Source of the DNA: Shimia litoralis
GTDB taxonomy: Bacteria > Pseudomonadota > Alphaproteobacteria > Rhodobacterales > Rhodobacteraceae
DNA: 64,000 nucleotides
Direction of reading: 5' to 3'
Assembly: GCF_005518135.1 (NCBI RefSeq)
Contig: NZ_SULI01000001.1
Span: forward strand, 124,001 to 188,000
This document shows, in pieces, positions 9,105 to 18,868 of this stretch; position 1 is the stretch's first letter; every line of letters begins with the position of its first letter. Under the pieces are notes generated by a model. The model did no database searches. It was not told the DNA's origin and worked only from the letters and a program-made list of their open reading frames with translations. The position numbers and the translations under genes were made by a program.

Positions 9105-10595
9105 ATGAAAAATGGGTATTCGCGTCGCGTATTTTTGGGTGGATTTCTAGCGTCGGTGTCTTTGCCAGCATGGGCGGATGCGCCAACGCGGTCGCTGCGC
9201 CCTGTGCCAAGGCCCGGTAGTCTTGGCAAACGCGTGGTTCCGAATGCGGATGTCCTGATCCAAGGCTCTGGCCTAAGTGGTCAGGTGGCCTTTGCCGTGG
9301 CGGATTTCCAAAGTGGTCAAGTACTTGAGGGGCATCAGGCCGCAACTGGGTTGCCTCCGGCCAGTGTGACCAAAGCCTTGACCGCGATGTACGCGCTTGA
9401 CGTTTTAGGAGCCGCGCACAGATTTACCACAACTCTGGTCGGAACGGGTACCGTGTCGAATGGCGTGCTGGGGGGCGATTTGGTGCTGGTCGGCGGGGGG
9501 GATCCGACGCTTGATACCAACGCGTTGGCAGCCATGGCCGCAAAGTTGAAAAAGGCAGGTGTGCGTGAGGTCCGAGGACAGTTTCTGGTCTACGGCGGCG
9601 CGCTGCCGTCAGTGCGCACAATTGACCCCGATCAGCCGGATCACGTTAGTTACAGCCCAGCTATTTCGGGGCTCAGTCTGAATTTCAACCGTGTGCATTT
9701 CGAATGGAAGCGATCGTCCAATGGCTATGCGGTGGCGATGGATGCGCGTAGCAACAAGTATCGCCCGGCAGTTACGTCGTCCAAAATAAAGGTCAAGCCG
9801 CGCGATATGCCCGTTTATACCTATCAAAACCGTGCAAATGTGGATCAGTGGACCGTCGCACGCGGTGCGCTGGGCAAAGGCGGCGCGCGCTGGCTTCCTG
9901 TGCGCAACCCAGAACTTTATGCCGGAGACGTGTTTAAGACGCTGGCCCGGGCACATGGCATCGTCTTGAAAAAGCCCAAGAAAACCATGAACGCCCCTGC
10001 AGGTCGCCCGCTTGCCAGCCACAAGAGCGCGGCGTTGCGCGATATCTTGCGTGGGATGCTCAAGTATTCGACAAATATTACTGCGGAAATGGTTGGGATG
10101 GCGGCGACTAAGGCGCGCGGTGTGCCCGTGTCGTCGTTGGCAAGCTCTGCCAAGGCGATGAATACATGGGCCGCGCAATCTCTGGGAATGACCCATGCTG
10201 CTCTGGTGGATCACTCTGGTTTGGGCGGGGCGTCGCGTGTTCAGGCCGGGGAACTGGTCAAGGCGCTGTCCCAAGCGGCGCGGCGGGCCGAGTTGCAGCC
10301 GATTCTAAAAGATATCAAATTGCGGGATCACAAAGGGAACGTGAAGAAAAACTCGCCAGTAAAAGTTCAGGCCAAAACAGGCACCCTCAACTTTGTGAGT
10401 GGGCTGGCGGGCTATATCAAGGCGCATGATGGCACTCTTTTGGCCTTTGCGATTTTTGCTGCAGATACAAGTGCGCGCCGCGCCTTGCGTGCCGAGGATC
10501 GTGAACGCCCTAAAGGGGCGCGCACATGGAACCGCAAGGCCAAAGGATTACAGCAACGCCTGATAGAACGTTGGGATACACTCTACGGAGCCTAA
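9105..10595 (+). CDS. dacB: D-alanyl-D-alanine carboxypeptidase/endopeptidase (PBP4 type)
   Basis: A 496-residue periplasmic penicillin-binding protein of the S13 family that trims peptidoglycan cross-links. All three active-site motifs are present: S-V-T-K (S87, K90), S-T-N (322-324) and K-T-G (424-426). The N-terminus has S-R-R-V-F-L-G-G followed by a short hydrophobic stretch and A-W-A, which looks like a twin-arginine signal rather than a plain Sec signal. Family length is about 480-500. Convergent with tlpA. Confidence 0.92.
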   Translation: MKNGYSRRVFLGGFLASVSLPAWADAPTRSLRPVPRPGSLGKRVVPNADVLIQGSGLSGQVAFAVADFQSGQVLEGHQAATGLPPASVTKALTAMYALDVLGAAHRFTTTLVGTGTVSNGVLGGDLVLVGGGDPTLDTNALAAMAAKLKKAGVREVRGQFLVYGGALPSVRTIDPDQPDHVSYSPAISGLSLNFNRVHFEWKRSSNGYAVAMDARSNKYRPAVTSSKIKVKPRDMPVYTYQNRANVDQWTVARGALGKGGARWLPVRNPELYAGDVFKTLARAHGIVLKKPKKTMNAPAGRPLASHKSAALRDILRGMLKYSTNITAEMVGMAATKARGVPVSSLASSAKAMNTWAAQSLGMTHAALVDHSGLGGASRVQAGELVKALSQAARRAELQPILKDIKLRDHKGNVKKNSPVKVQAKTGTLNFVSGLAGYIKAHDGTLLAFAIFAADTSARRALRAEDRERPKGARTWNRKAKGLQQRLIERWDTLYGA

Positions 10596-10625
10596 CGCAG
10601 TGGCTCACACTCTGCGGTCAACCAT

Positions 10626-11231
10626 CTACTCGGCCTGAGGCTTGGACGTGCGAATGACGTTCTTCAAAATCGCCTTGGCATTTTCGCTGCTCCAATCCGC
10701 GTCGCCTTGCAAACGTGCGATCTCGAATCCGTTGCGATCAATCAATACCGTGACAGGCAGGCCCAAAACGGCCATATCACGCGCAACGTCTTGTTTCGGA
10801 TCGCGATACAGCGGCAGGTTCTGCACGCCGATGTCCTCAAAAAACTTCTTCATGGCGGGCACCATATTGCGCCCCGTCGCCAGCGTCACGACGTCAAAGT
10901 CGTCTCCGCCCAGTTCGGTTTGCAGCTCCGAAAGCATCGGCATTTCCTTGCGGCAGGGGGCACACCACGTGGCCCAAAAATTCAGCAAGACGATTTTGCC
11001 GCGATAATCGGCCAAAGACACTGGCGCGCCGTCTGTGACAAATGGTTTGTCAGAGGTCGCGCGCAGCTCTGGATGAAAATTCAGCTTTTTCATATCACCG
11101 CTGCGCATGGCGGCCACTTCGGTTGTGTCCAATGACCCGCCGACAGGGGCCGGATCGCGCATCACGACAAAGGCGATGCCTGCAATTGCACCCAGAGCAA
11201 GGGCCATGTAAACCAACGCGGACTTAGACAT
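10626..11231 (-). CDS. tlpA: TlpA-type thiol:disulfide interchange protein, membrane-anchored
   Basis: A 201-residue protein with one N-terminal membrane anchor (residues 5-24) and a periplasmic thioredoxin fold. The redox site is W-C-A-P-C (C90, C93) and the cis-proline segment is G-L-P-V-T-V. TlpA-like reductases maintain thiols needed for cytochrome c oxidase assembly or cytochrome c maturation. It is divergent from argH with 30 bp between the starts, so the two promoters must overlap the opposite genes' leaders or coding ends. Confidence 0.88.
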   Translation of the reverse strand: MSKSALVYMALALGAIAGIAFVVMRDPAPVGGSLDTTEVAAMRSGDMKKLNFHPELRATSDKPFVTDGAPVSLADYRGKIVLLNFWATWCAPCRKEMPMLSELQTELGGDDFDVVTLATGRNMVPAMKKFFEDIGVQNLPLYRDPKQDVARDMAVLGLPVTVLIDRNGFEIARLQGDADWSSENAKAILKNVIRTSKPQAE

Positions 11232-11261
11232 TATTTATAACCCCTCCGAAGGGCGATCCAG

Positions 11262-12653
11262 ATGACCAAAGATACCTCGAACCAGATGTGGGGCGGCCGC
11301 TTTGCCGCAGGACCGGATGCGATCATGGAGGCAATCAATGCCTCGATCGGATACGATCAACGGATGGCAGCACAGGACATTGCCGGCTCTCGGGCCCACG
11401 CAGCCATGTTGGCCAAGTCGGGCATCATCACAGATAGCGATGCCAAGGCCATTCGGGAAGGCCTGCTCACCGTCTTGTCAGAAATTGAGGGCGGTCGGTT
11501 CGAATTTTCTACAGCGCTTGAAGATATTCACATGAATGTCGAGGCGCGCCTTAAGGCGTTGATCGGCGAGCCTGCGGGGCGTTTGCACACAGGCCGCAGC
11601 CGCAATGATCAGGTTGCGACCGACTTTAAACTATGGGTTCGGGACCAACTGGATGCCGCGATGGGTGGTGTTCGGGCCCTGATGCAGGCGCTGCTGACCC
11701 AAGCAGAGGCGGGTGCAGATTGGGTGATGCCCGGTTTTACACACCTGCAAACCGCGCAACCTGTCACATGGGGCCATCACATGATGGCCTATGTCGAAAT
11801 GTTTGGTCGCGATCTGTCGCGCTTTGAAGACGCGCGCAAGCGGATGAACGAATCGCCATTGGGCGCGGCTGCGTTGGCTGGGACGTCATTCCCGATTGAT
11901 CGCCATATGACAGCCGAGGCGCTTGGTTTTGATCGGCCTGCGGCAAATTCATTGGACGCCGTGTCAGATCGTGATTTTGCGCTGGAATTTCTTGCCGCAT
12001 CGTCGATCTGTGCCATGCACCTGAGCCGCTTTGCAGAAGAATTGGTGATCTGGTCCTCAGCCCAATTCCGGTTTGTGACGCTGTCGGATCGTTTTTCCAC
12101 CGGATCGTCGATCATGCCGCAGAAAAAGAATCCCGATGCGGCGGAATTGATCCGTGCCAAGATCGGCCGGATCTTTGGGGCAAACACTGCGTTGTTGATG
12201 GTGATGAAGGGGCTGCCGCTGGCCTATTCCAAGGATATGCAGGAAGACAAAGAACAGGTCTTTGATGCGGCGGATAACCTGATGCTGGCCTTGGCCGCGA
12301 TGGAAGGCATGGTCAAGGATATGACCGCCAACCGTGAGAGCCTAGAGGCAGCGGCAGGCAGTGGTTTCTCGACGGCCACCGATTTGGCGGATTGGCTGGT
12401 GCGTGCATTGAACATGCCATTCCGCGATGCGCATCACGTGACGGGATCACTGGTCGCAATGGCTGAGTCGCGCAGCTGTGATTTGCCTGATCTGACGCTT
12501 GAGGATATGCAATCAGTACATGCTGCAATCACTGCGGATGTGTTCGAGGTCTTGGGTGTTCACAACTCGGTCGCTTCGCGCGTTTCTTTTGGTGGCACGG
12601 CGCCTGAACAGGTGCGTGCGCAGGTCGCGCGTTGGAAAGGTGTTGTCGGCTGA
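11262..12653 (+). CDS. argH: Argininosuccinate lyase
   Basis: A 463-residue cytoplasmic enzyme that splits argininosuccinate to arginine and fumarate. The superfamily signature [11 protein letters not shown] lies at about residues 281-291, and [11 protein letters not shown], another conserved block, near 109-119. The length is normal. It heads a string that runs through small lipoprotein genes to lysA. The first of these seems to start inside the argH end. Confidence 0.96.
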   Translation: MTKDTSNQMWGGRFAAGPDAIMEAINASIGYDQRMAAQDIAGSRAHAAMLAKSGIITDSDAKAIREGLLTVLSEIEGGRFEFSTALEDIHMNVEARLKALIGEPAGRLHTGRSRNDQVATDFKLWVRDQLDAAMGGVRALMQALLTQAEAGADWVMPGFTHLQTAQPVTWGHHMMAYVEMFGRDLSRFEDARKRMNESPLGAAALAGTSFPIDRHMTAEALGFDRPAANSLDAVSDRDFALEFLAASSICAMHLSRFAEELVIWSSAQFRFVTLSDRFSTGSSIMPQKKNPDAAELIRAKIGRIFGANTALLMVMKGLPLAYSKDMQEDKEQVFDAADNLMLALAAMEGMVKDMTANRESLEAAAGSGFSTATDLADWLVRALNMPFRDAHHVTGSLVAMAESRSCDLPDLTLEDMQSVHAAITADVFEVLGVHNSVASRVSFGGTAPEQVRAQVARWKGVVG

Positions 12654-12808
12654 GACGGGTTGTTGGAATAATAAGTTTGGTGACATTGGCAGGCTGTGAT
12701 CCTGTAGATGTATATTACCCGCCTGCGACGCAAGCGGAGACATCGCCATCAAACGGAGTGAGCATTAGTGGCTCGGTGCGCGTTGGCGGTGTTTATAGAG
12801 CGCGATAA
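12632..12808 (+). CDS. Small lipoprotein, probable (LAGC lipobox), overlapping argH
   Basis: Up to 58 residues in the +2 frame relative to argH, overlapping its last 22 bases. A basic R-R is followed by a hydrophobic stretch and the lipobox L-A-G-C (C at bases 12695-12697), then a short P/S/G-rich tail that includes [10 protein letters not shown]. No ATG exists. TTG at 12632 is taken as start; a CTG at 12650 has a better-spaced AAAGG site and gives a more typical lipoprotein N-terminus. The tail resembles that of the lipoprotein at 13036. Called from its lipobox and position; could be a decayed copy. Confidence 0.45.
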   Translation: MERCCRLRRVVGIISLVTLAGCDPVDVYYPPATQAETSPSNGVSISGSVRVGGVYRAR

Positions 12809-12874
12809 ACTTACGGTCGGCCGCAGAAGGTGTTTGCGGCTCTCCGTTCGAAGTGCGGATCAGAAAGGGCAAGA

Positions 12875-13024
12875 ATGATGAAGATATTGGTTCTTATATC
12901 GGCCTTGATGGCCTTGGCGGCTTGTCAAAGCACCACGAATTCCGATTGGGAAAGTACTACGCGTGGCGGTTATAGCAAAAGCGGAATGTGCATGGGCGGC
13001 GCAAATTGCGGGTATGGCCGATAG
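12875..13024 (+). CDS. Small lipoprotein
   Basis: A 49-residue lipoprotein precursor: a basic start (M-M-K-I-L), hydrophobic core and lipobox L-A-A-C, then a 30-residue mature part with a G/S-rich, cysteine-containing tail (M-C-M-G-G-A-N-C-G-Y-G). A GAAAGGG site lies 5-8 nt before the paired ATGs. No match to a named family. It is the second of three small lipoprotein genes between argH and lysA. Confidence 0.7.
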   Translation: MMKILVLISALMALAACQSTTNSDWESTTRGGYSKSGMCMGGANCGYGR

Positions 13025-13035
13025 CGGGTGGTTTC

Positions 13036-13236
13036 ATGATGCGGATAATTATGGGCCTAGTATTGGCAGGTGCTTTGGCGGCGTGCGGTGCTGACGGCGA
13101 GCCATGGACACCAACGATGTCGACGACAATTGGGATGGGGTCTGGCGGAGTCTATACGTCAGGCAATGTAGGGGTTCACAAAGGCCCTGTCTCGATCAAC
13201 GTTGGCCGAGGATGTGGCCGCAACGGGTGTTGGTAG
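13036..13236 (+). CDS. Small lipoprotein in the argH-lysA position (LptM-like position)
   Basis: A 66-residue lipoprotein precursor with lipobox L-A-A-C followed by G-A-D-G-E-P-W-T-P. In many proteobacteria a tiny lipoprotein with a C-G-x-x-G-P motif (LptM/YifL, which helps LptD mature) lies next to lysA or dapF. The C-G-A-D-G-E-P start and the position suggest this is the Rhodobacteraceae counterpart, but the identity is inferred. The tail is rich in G, V and S with two cysteines at the end. It starts 11 bp after the previous lipoprotein stop. Confidence 0.7.
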   Translation: MMRIIMGLVLAGALAACGADGEPWTPTMSTTIGMGSGGVYTSGNVGVHKGPVSINVGRGCGRNGCW

Positions 13237-13308
13237 GTTCCAACGTTCTTTGCAACACGGGATGCGCCGTGTAACACTTGATTGGGAAACTGTTTCATAG
13301 GGATTAGA

Positions 13309-13626
13309 ATGTCAGCACTCAGAGCGGTTTACCTTGGCTTGGCGATTTGGGGTGCCGTGCATCCCATGGCGTATTTCATCCCCTGGCTTATGGACAACAA
13401 CTTTGACGTCATGGCGTTGTTTGCCGCGTGGAAGGTGTCTTTTGCGACGACGGGTCTGGTCTGGGATTTGGTGATTTCCGCTGTTGCCCTGACACTCTGG
13501 ATCGTCGCCGAAGTCGCGGTCCGCCGAAACTGGAGCAGCCTTGTCGCCATTCCGGCGACATTCCTGATCGGGGTAAGCTGCGGATTACCACTGTATCTGT
13601 TTTTGCGCTCACGCCCAGTTCGCTAG
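13309..13626 (+). CDS. DUF2834 membrane protein
   Basis: A 105-residue integral membrane protein with three hydrophobic segments. The motifs A-T-T-G-L-V-W-D-L and the A-V-R-R-N-W end of the second half match DUF2834, a family without known function. The start at 13309 has an AGGGA site about 6 nt upstream; an earlier in-frame ATG at 13282 adds nine residues and lacks one. It lies between the lipoproteins and lysA. Confidence 0.78.
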   Translation: MSALRAVYLGLAIWGAVHPMAYFIPWLMDNNFDVMALFAAWKVSFATTGLVWDLVISAVALTLWIVAEVAVRRNWSSLVAIPATFLIGVSCGLPLYLFLRSRPVR

Positions 13627-13759
13627 AGCTGTTGTATCCTGAGCGGGTCCAATTGGGGCGATGATAGGCAAATTTACTCAAGAAAGCTGATGGGCAATTG
13701 ATTGCGCGTCGCCCTCTGGCTATGAGGGGTGCGGTTTTGGATGGCAAAGGGCGCTGGGC

Positions 13760-15025
13760 ATGGATCATTTTCTTTATCGGGACGGCGCGCTTTTTGCCGA
13801 AGACGTTCCTGTCGCAGAAATTGCGGCGCAAGTTGGCACACCGTTTTATTGCTATTCCTCGGCAACTTTGACGCGTCACTTTAAACTGTTCGATGATGCG
13901 CTAAGCGGCATGCCGCATCTGGTGTGTTATGCGATGAAAGCGGCAAGCAATCAGGCGATTTTGAAAACACTTGCCGCGCTTGGGGCGGGAATGGATGTCG
14001 TGTCGGGCGGCGAATATGCCCGCGCAAAAGCCGCAGGCGTACCCGGCGAGCGTATCGTGTTTTCGGGGGTCGGCAAAACCCGCGACGAAATTCACACGGT
14101 GCTGACGGGCGGCATACGGCAATTCAACGTAGAGTCCGAACCCGAGATGGCGGTGATCAACGAGGTCGCGCTGGAACTTGGGCTTGTGGCCCCGATCACG
14201 ATTCGGGTGAACCCTGATGTGGATGCCAAGACGCATGCCAAGATTGCCACGGGCAAAGCGGAAAACAAATTCGGGATCCCGATTTCGCGCGCACGTGAAG
14301 TCTATGCGCATGCCGCGCGCCTCAAGGGGCTTAAGATTGTCGGTATTGACGTGCACATCGGCAGCCAACTTACGCAGCTTGAACCTTTTGAACAGGCCTA
14401 TCGCAAGGTCGCTGATCTGACCGAAGCGTTGCGCGCGGATGGTCATGAAATCACGCGCCTCGATCTGGGGGGCGGCTTGGGCATTCCGTATACGCGGTCA
14501 AATGATGCGCCACCGTTGCCGGTTGAGTACGGTGCCTTGGTTCAGAAAACCTTGGGGCATTTAGGGTGCGAGATCGAAATCGAACCCGGCAGATTGATCG
14601 CTGGAAACGCGGGCATTCTGGTCTCGAAAGTTATCTATGTGAAGCAAGGTGAAGATCGCGAGTTCATGATTGTCGATGCGGCGATGAATGACCTGATCCG
14701 CCCTGCGATGTACGAAGCGCACCATGATATTGTGTCTGTGATCGAGCCAGAAGCAGGGCTGGAGCAGGGGCGCTATGATATCGTGGGTCCTGTGTGCGAA
14801 ACGGGCGATACTTTTGCAAAAGAACGTGTGATGCCACCAGTTGTCGCGGGGGATTTGATCGCATTCCGCAGCGCAGGCGCATATGGCGCGGTCATGGCGA
14901 GCGAGTATAACTCGCGTCCATTGATCCCAGAGGTTTTGGTGCATGAAGATCAATTCGCGGTTATCCGCCGACGCCCGACCTTGGACGAGATGATAAATAG
15001 AGATACCATTCCAGAGTGGCTGTAG
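13760..15025 (+). CDS. lysA: Diaminopimelate decarboxylase
   Basis: A 421-residue PLP enzyme of the alanine-racemase fold that makes lysine from meso-diaminopimelate. The PLP lysine is K60 in Y-A-M-K-A. The glycine-rich phosphate loop G-G-G-L-G-I and the C-terminal C-E-T-G-D-T-F and S-E-Y-N-S-R-P motifs are present. Length and motif spacing are normal. The next gene follows after 34 bp. Confidence 0.95.
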   Translation: MDHFLYRDGALFAEDVPVAEIAAQVGTPFYCYSSATLTRHFKLFDDALSGMPHLVCYAMKAASNQAILKTLAALGAGMDVVSGGEYARAKAAGVPGERIVFSGVGKTRDEIHTVLTGGIRQFNVESEPEMAVINEVALELGLVAPITIRVNPDVDAKTHAKIATGKAENKFGIPISRAREVYAHAARLKGLKIVGIDVHIGSQLTQLEPFEQAYRKVADLTEALRADGHEITRLDLGGGLGIPYTRSNDAPPLPVEYGALVQKTLGHLGCEIEIEPGRLIAGNAGILVSKVIYVKQGEDREFMIVDAAMNDLIRPAMYEAHHDIVSVIEPEAGLEQGRYDIVGPVCETGDTFAKERVMPPVVAGDLIAFRSAGAYGAVMASEYNSRPLIPEVLVHEDQFAVIRRRPTLDEMINRDTIPEWL

Positions 15026-15059
15026 GGCACCCATGCTCTACAGGACTTTGGGATGATGT

Positions 15060-17636
15060 ATGACCAGTCCGAAACACCAGTCTGACAAAGGTATGACGCG
15101 TTTGGCGCGGGTGCTTTTGCTGACGCGTGCCGGAATGTTCGCCGAATCTGTCACCCGTGCATTTTGGCCGCTGTGGTCGTTGTGCTTTGGTGTTCTGGCG
15201 GCGCTGATGATGGGCGCACAGGATCATATCGGTCTTGAAACCCTTTGGGGGCTCGGCGTCGGCGTGATCGGTTTGGGCGGTTGGCTGATGTGGTCCGGCA
15301 TGCGCAAACTGGCGTGGCCCACCAAGAACGATGCCTTGCTACGCCTTGATGCGACATTGCCAGGGCGGCCGTTGCAGGCTCTCAGGGATCAACCCGCCAT
15401 TGGTGCTCATGATGCCGGTGCCCAAGCTGTTTGGGCCGCACATCAGACGCGCATGCGTGAAAAAGCCGCCGCCGCTGAACCCGTGCAACCAGATTTGCGG
15501 GTGGCTCGGTTGGATCCTTTTGGGCTTCGGTTTGTGGCGGTCATCGCGTTGGTTGTGGCCTTGCTGTTTGGATCTGTTGGGCAAGTCCGCAGTGTGATCG
15601 AGATGACAAGCGCAACCAAACCGGTGGCAAGTGGCCCAGCTTGGGAAGGATGGGTCGAGCCGCCGCTCTATACCGGAAAGCCTGCGCTGTATCTGAATGA
15701 TCTGCCTGCGGGGCAGGTCGTGCTGGCCCAAAACAGCCGTATTCTTGTGCGTTTGTATGGCGAGGTTGGCGCGCTGACGTTGTCGGAAACCGTTTCTGGG
15801 CGTACAGATGAAATTCCCAGTGCTGCAGAGCCGGAACAAGAGTTCGTCGTTGTTCAGTCCGGCGTGATCGTGATTGACGGGCCGAACGGGCGCCGCTGGG
15901 ATATCGAAATGACCCATGACATGCCACCGGCTGTGGCGGTGTCTGGTCAGGCCGAGGCATCCGCACGCGGGGAAATGAGCCTGCCGTTTGTGGCAGAGGA
16001 TGATTATGAGGTCATCTCCGGTGTCGCGCGGATAGGTCTTGATCTAGGCAGCTTGGATCGGCGCTACGGACTTGCTCTTGCCCCCGAGACACAAGCCGAA
16101 GTGTTGGCGCAGTTGCCCATGCCGATCGCAGGTGATCGTGCGGTATTCGAGGGCATTTTGATCGAAGATTATAGCGCGCATGTCTGGGCGCATATGCCTG
16201 TCACAATTGAATTGCGTGTGGAAGATGCGCTTGACCAAATGGGCCGCACCGAACCTGCGCCGATGCTTTTGCCGGCGCGCCGGTTCTTTGACCCTTTTGC
16301 TGCTGCGATTGTGGAAATGCGGCGTGATATCTTGTGGAATCGCAAGAATGCACCTCGTGTGGCGCAATTGATCCGTGCCATGTCGCACCGTCCGCAAGAC
16401 GGCATGTTTCCCGACAAAGCCAGCTATTTGCGGCTGCGAACAATTTTGCGACGTCTGGAAGGATACACGCCTGCGGGTCTGACGGATGCACAGCAAACTG
16501 AAATTTCCGACGCGCTTTGGGACTTGGCGCTGATGCTGGAAGAAGGCGATCTTGGTGACGCGTTTGCGCGGATGAAGCGCGCGCAGGACCGGTTGTCGGA
16601 AGCGATGAAAAATGGGGCCAGTGACGCTGAGATCGCGCAATTGATGCAAGAACTGCGCGAGGCGACACAGGATTATATGCGCGAACTTGCGCGGCGCAAC
16701 TCTGACGATGATCCCGATGGTCAAACGCAGAGCGCAGAAAATACAATGACATTGTCGCAGGATGATCTGCAACGGATGATGGACCACATTCAGGATCTCA
16801 TGGAGCAAGGCCGCATGGCCGAGGCCCAACAAGCGTTGCAAGAGTTCCAAGAGATGATGGAAAATATGCAAGTCACGCAAGGGCAAGGGGGGTCGGAGCC
16901 ATCCCCCGGAGAACAGGCCATGCAAGACCTGGCTGAGACGCTCAAGGATCAGCAAGGTCTGTCTGATCAGGCCTTTCGCGAGCTTCAGGAGCAATTCAAC
17001 CCCAATGCCAATCGCGGGCAATCTCAGGACAATGAGGGATACAGCGGCGGGCAAGGGCGCGGCGAATCCCACGACGGCACCGGACAAGGTTCAGCGGATC
17101 AAGGCGAAACTGGATCCACAGGCCCTGAGTCGGGCCAGCAACCGGGACAAGGTGCGCTGGCCGATAGACAGGAAGCGTTGCGCGAGCAATTGGAGGCGCT
17201 GGAAGGTGGTGTTCCCGGGCAGGGCACCCCAGAAGGGGATGCCGCGCGCGAAGCCTTGGGGCGGGCTGGCGATGCAATGGAAAATGCCGAGCAGGCCCTA
17301 AGAGAAAATGATCTGGCCGAGGCCATAGACCAACAGGCCCAAGCCATGGACGCGATGCGCGAGGGTATTCGCAATCTGGGGGATGCCTTGGCACAACAAC
17401 AAGGGCAGGGTGGGCAGTCCGACCCACAACAGGCGCGTCGTGGAAATGCGACAGATCCTCTGGGCCGAAGCCCCGGTGCCCGAGGTCCCGCAGGTACGCA
17501 AGACGGATTGTTGCAAGGCGAAGACGTGTACCGACAAGCGCGCCGATTGCTTGATGAAATCCGCAAACGCGCAGGGCAAAGTGACCGCCCGGTTCTCGAG
17601 CGTAATTATCTAAAACGACTACTTGATCGGTTCTAA
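15060..17636 (+). CDS. TIGR02302 (DUF4175) family membrane protein
   Basis: An 858-residue protein. Two hydrophobic segments near residues 35-80 and one near 160-180 anchor it, and a long extracytoplasmic part follows. From about residue 520 the sequence is helical and Q/M/E rich (repeated M-Q-D-L, M-E-Q-G, A-Q-Q-A-L), then G/Q/S rich up to about 820. The final 30 residues (R-K-R-A-G-Q...L-E-R-N-Y-L-K-R-L-L) are conserved in TIGR02302, an alphaproteobacterial family of unknown function. Probably co-transcribed with lysA. Confidence 0.88.
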   Translation: MTSPKHQSDKGMTRLARVLLLTRAGMFAESVTRAFWPLWSLCFGVLAALMMGAQDHIGLETLWGLGVGVIGLGGWLMWSGMRKLAWPTKNDALLRLDATLPGRPLQALRDQPAIGAHDAGAQAVWAAHQTRMREKAAAAEPVQPDLRVARLDPFGLRFVAVIALVVALLFGSVGQVRSVIEMTSATKPVASGPAWEGWVEPPLYTGKPALYLNDLPAGQVVLAQNSRILVRLYGEVGALTLSETVSGRTDEIPSAAEPEQEFVVVQSGVIVIDGPNGRRWDIEMTHDMPPAVAVSGQAEASARGEMSLPFVAEDDYEVISGVARIGLDLGSLDRRYGLALAPETQAEVLAQLPMPIAGDRAVFEGILIEDYSAHVWAHMPVTIELRVEDALDQMGRTEPAPMLLPARRFFDPFAAAIVEMRRDILWNRKNAPRVAQLIRAMSHRPQDGMFPDKASYLRLRTILRRLEGYTPAGLTDAQQTEISDALWDLALMLEEGDLGDAFARMKRAQDRLSEAMKNGASDAEIAQLMQELREATQDYMRELARRNSDDDPDGQTQSAENTMTLSQDDLQRMMDHIQDLMEQGRMAEAQQALQEFQEMMENMQVTQGQGGSEPSPGEQAMQDLAETLKDQQGLSDQAFRELQEQFNPNANRGQSQDNEGYSGGQGRGESHDGTGQGSADQGETGSTGPESGQQPGQGALADRQEALREQLEALEGGVPGQGTPEGDAAREALGRAGDAMENAEQALRENDLAEAIDQQAQAMDAMREGIRNLGDALAQQQGQGGQSDPQQARRGNATDPLGRSPGARGPAGTQDGLLQGEDVYRQARRLLDEIRKRAGQSDRPVLERNYLKRLLDRF

Positions 17637-17666
17637 TTTTGCAGCAGCGGGATAGCGCGGGTCGAC

Positions 17667-18722
17667 CTATTCGGTGCCCGTTGATGTGCCCGCCTGTTCA
17701 TTCAGCCACAGCATCATGTTCGTGACACGTGTATCCAGCCAAAGCCGCATGTCGTTCATCGTATCCATGAACTGGGTAATTTGGGGCTGATACGCCGGAA
17801 AGCGTTCTGCGAGGGCCTGATTATAGACATACGCCAGAATGACGAATGCGGCCGCAAGCAACACCAAACCGAAACCAAGTCGAAAGCCACTTTGACGGCT
17901 GCCAGAGGGTGTCCCAACCCGTGCGGCATCATCAGCATATCGCTCGTCTGTTGAGCGCAGGGTAGAGTTGATCTCTTCGATATCGGGCAGCAATTGGCGG
18001 CGGGAATCCGTGGTGTCTGTGCTTGGCGCCGTGGTCGGGACCTCGGGGGCGTCGGATGTGTCGAGGCCGCGCAGGCGGTTCATACGGGCTTGAGCTTGAA
18101 CCGCGCGACTATCGAGCACGGGCTCTGGATCGGCCAGGCCTAGGTCGGGCTGGGACTCCAGTGTATTTTCATGTGCGCGCAGCTTGGCTTCAAGAGCGGC
18201 CTCTTCGCGCAGGAGATCGGCAATTTCCGGATCAATCGTTTTGCGTTCACGTACCGGGGCGGCGGCGTCTTCTTCTAGGAGGGTGTCAAAAGCAGAAACT
18301 GTATCGACATCTTCGTCTAAGAACTGTTCTGAAATATCTTTATCGATCTCGTCGACGGGGTGATCTTCTGACGGCGCGTCAGGCGCGTGTGACATCTCGG
18401 CCTCGTCGCCGCTAGCATTCTGGGGCGCGTCAGTAACATCAAGCGAGTCTGATTCATCCTCAAAATTCATGGCGGGGGGCTGGATTTCTTCTTGGACCTC
18501 AAATTCGGGCGGCAGATCGGGGGCGTCGGCAGCGAGTTCGTCATCCCAGCTGTCATCGACACGAGGGTCGGCCGCCTGTGCCGCCTCTTCCTCAATGCTG
18601 TCGGGATGTGCCTGAAACCATGTGTGCCCACAGTTCGAGCATTGGACATCTCGCCCGCTTTGCGGGACGACCTCGTTCGGCACTTCATATTGTGCGTCGC
18701 AATTCGGGCAACTCAACCGCAT
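17667..18722 (-). CDS. Zinc-ribbon membrane protein (MJ0042-type N-terminus)
   Basis: A 351-residue protein. The N-terminal zinc ribbon has C5/C8 and C28/C31 (C-P-N-C ... C-S-N-C-G-H-T-W), as in the MJ0042 domain. A long acidic, disordered middle part is followed by one transmembrane helix at about residues 280-305 and a short C-terminal tail. The start at 18722 has an AGAGGA site. It is divergent from ftsE. Family members are common upstream of ftsE in Rhodobacteraceae, and a role in envelope sensing is a guess. Confidence 0.8.
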   Translation of the reverse strand: MRLSCPNCDAQYEVPNEVVPQSGRDVQCSNCGHTWFQAHPDSIEEEAAQAADPRVDDSWDDELAADAPDLPPEFEVQEEIQPPAMNFEDESDSLDVTDAPQNASGDEAEMSHAPDAPSEDHPVDEIDKDISEQFLDEDVDTVSAFDTLLEEDAAAPVRERKTIDPEIADLLREEAALEAKLRAHENTLESQPDLGLADPEPVLDSRAVQAQARMNRLRGLDTSDAPEVPTTAPSTDTTDSRRQLLPDIEEINSTLRSTDERYADDAARVGTPSGSRQSGFRLGFGLVLLAAAFVILAYVYNQALAERFPAYQPQITQFMDTMNDMRLWLDTRVTNMMLWLNEQAGTSTGTE

Positions 18723-18868
18723 AGTGATCCTCTGATTTCCCCAAGTCGACTTTCGTTGGGTCAGCATATGATGGAACTTTCGTTAGTGAAAGGCCAAAGC
18801 CGCGCGAGGATGGATTGAAACCGCGGCGATGCTCGGGCACAACAGGGCAACCAAAAAGGGCCAAAGAC

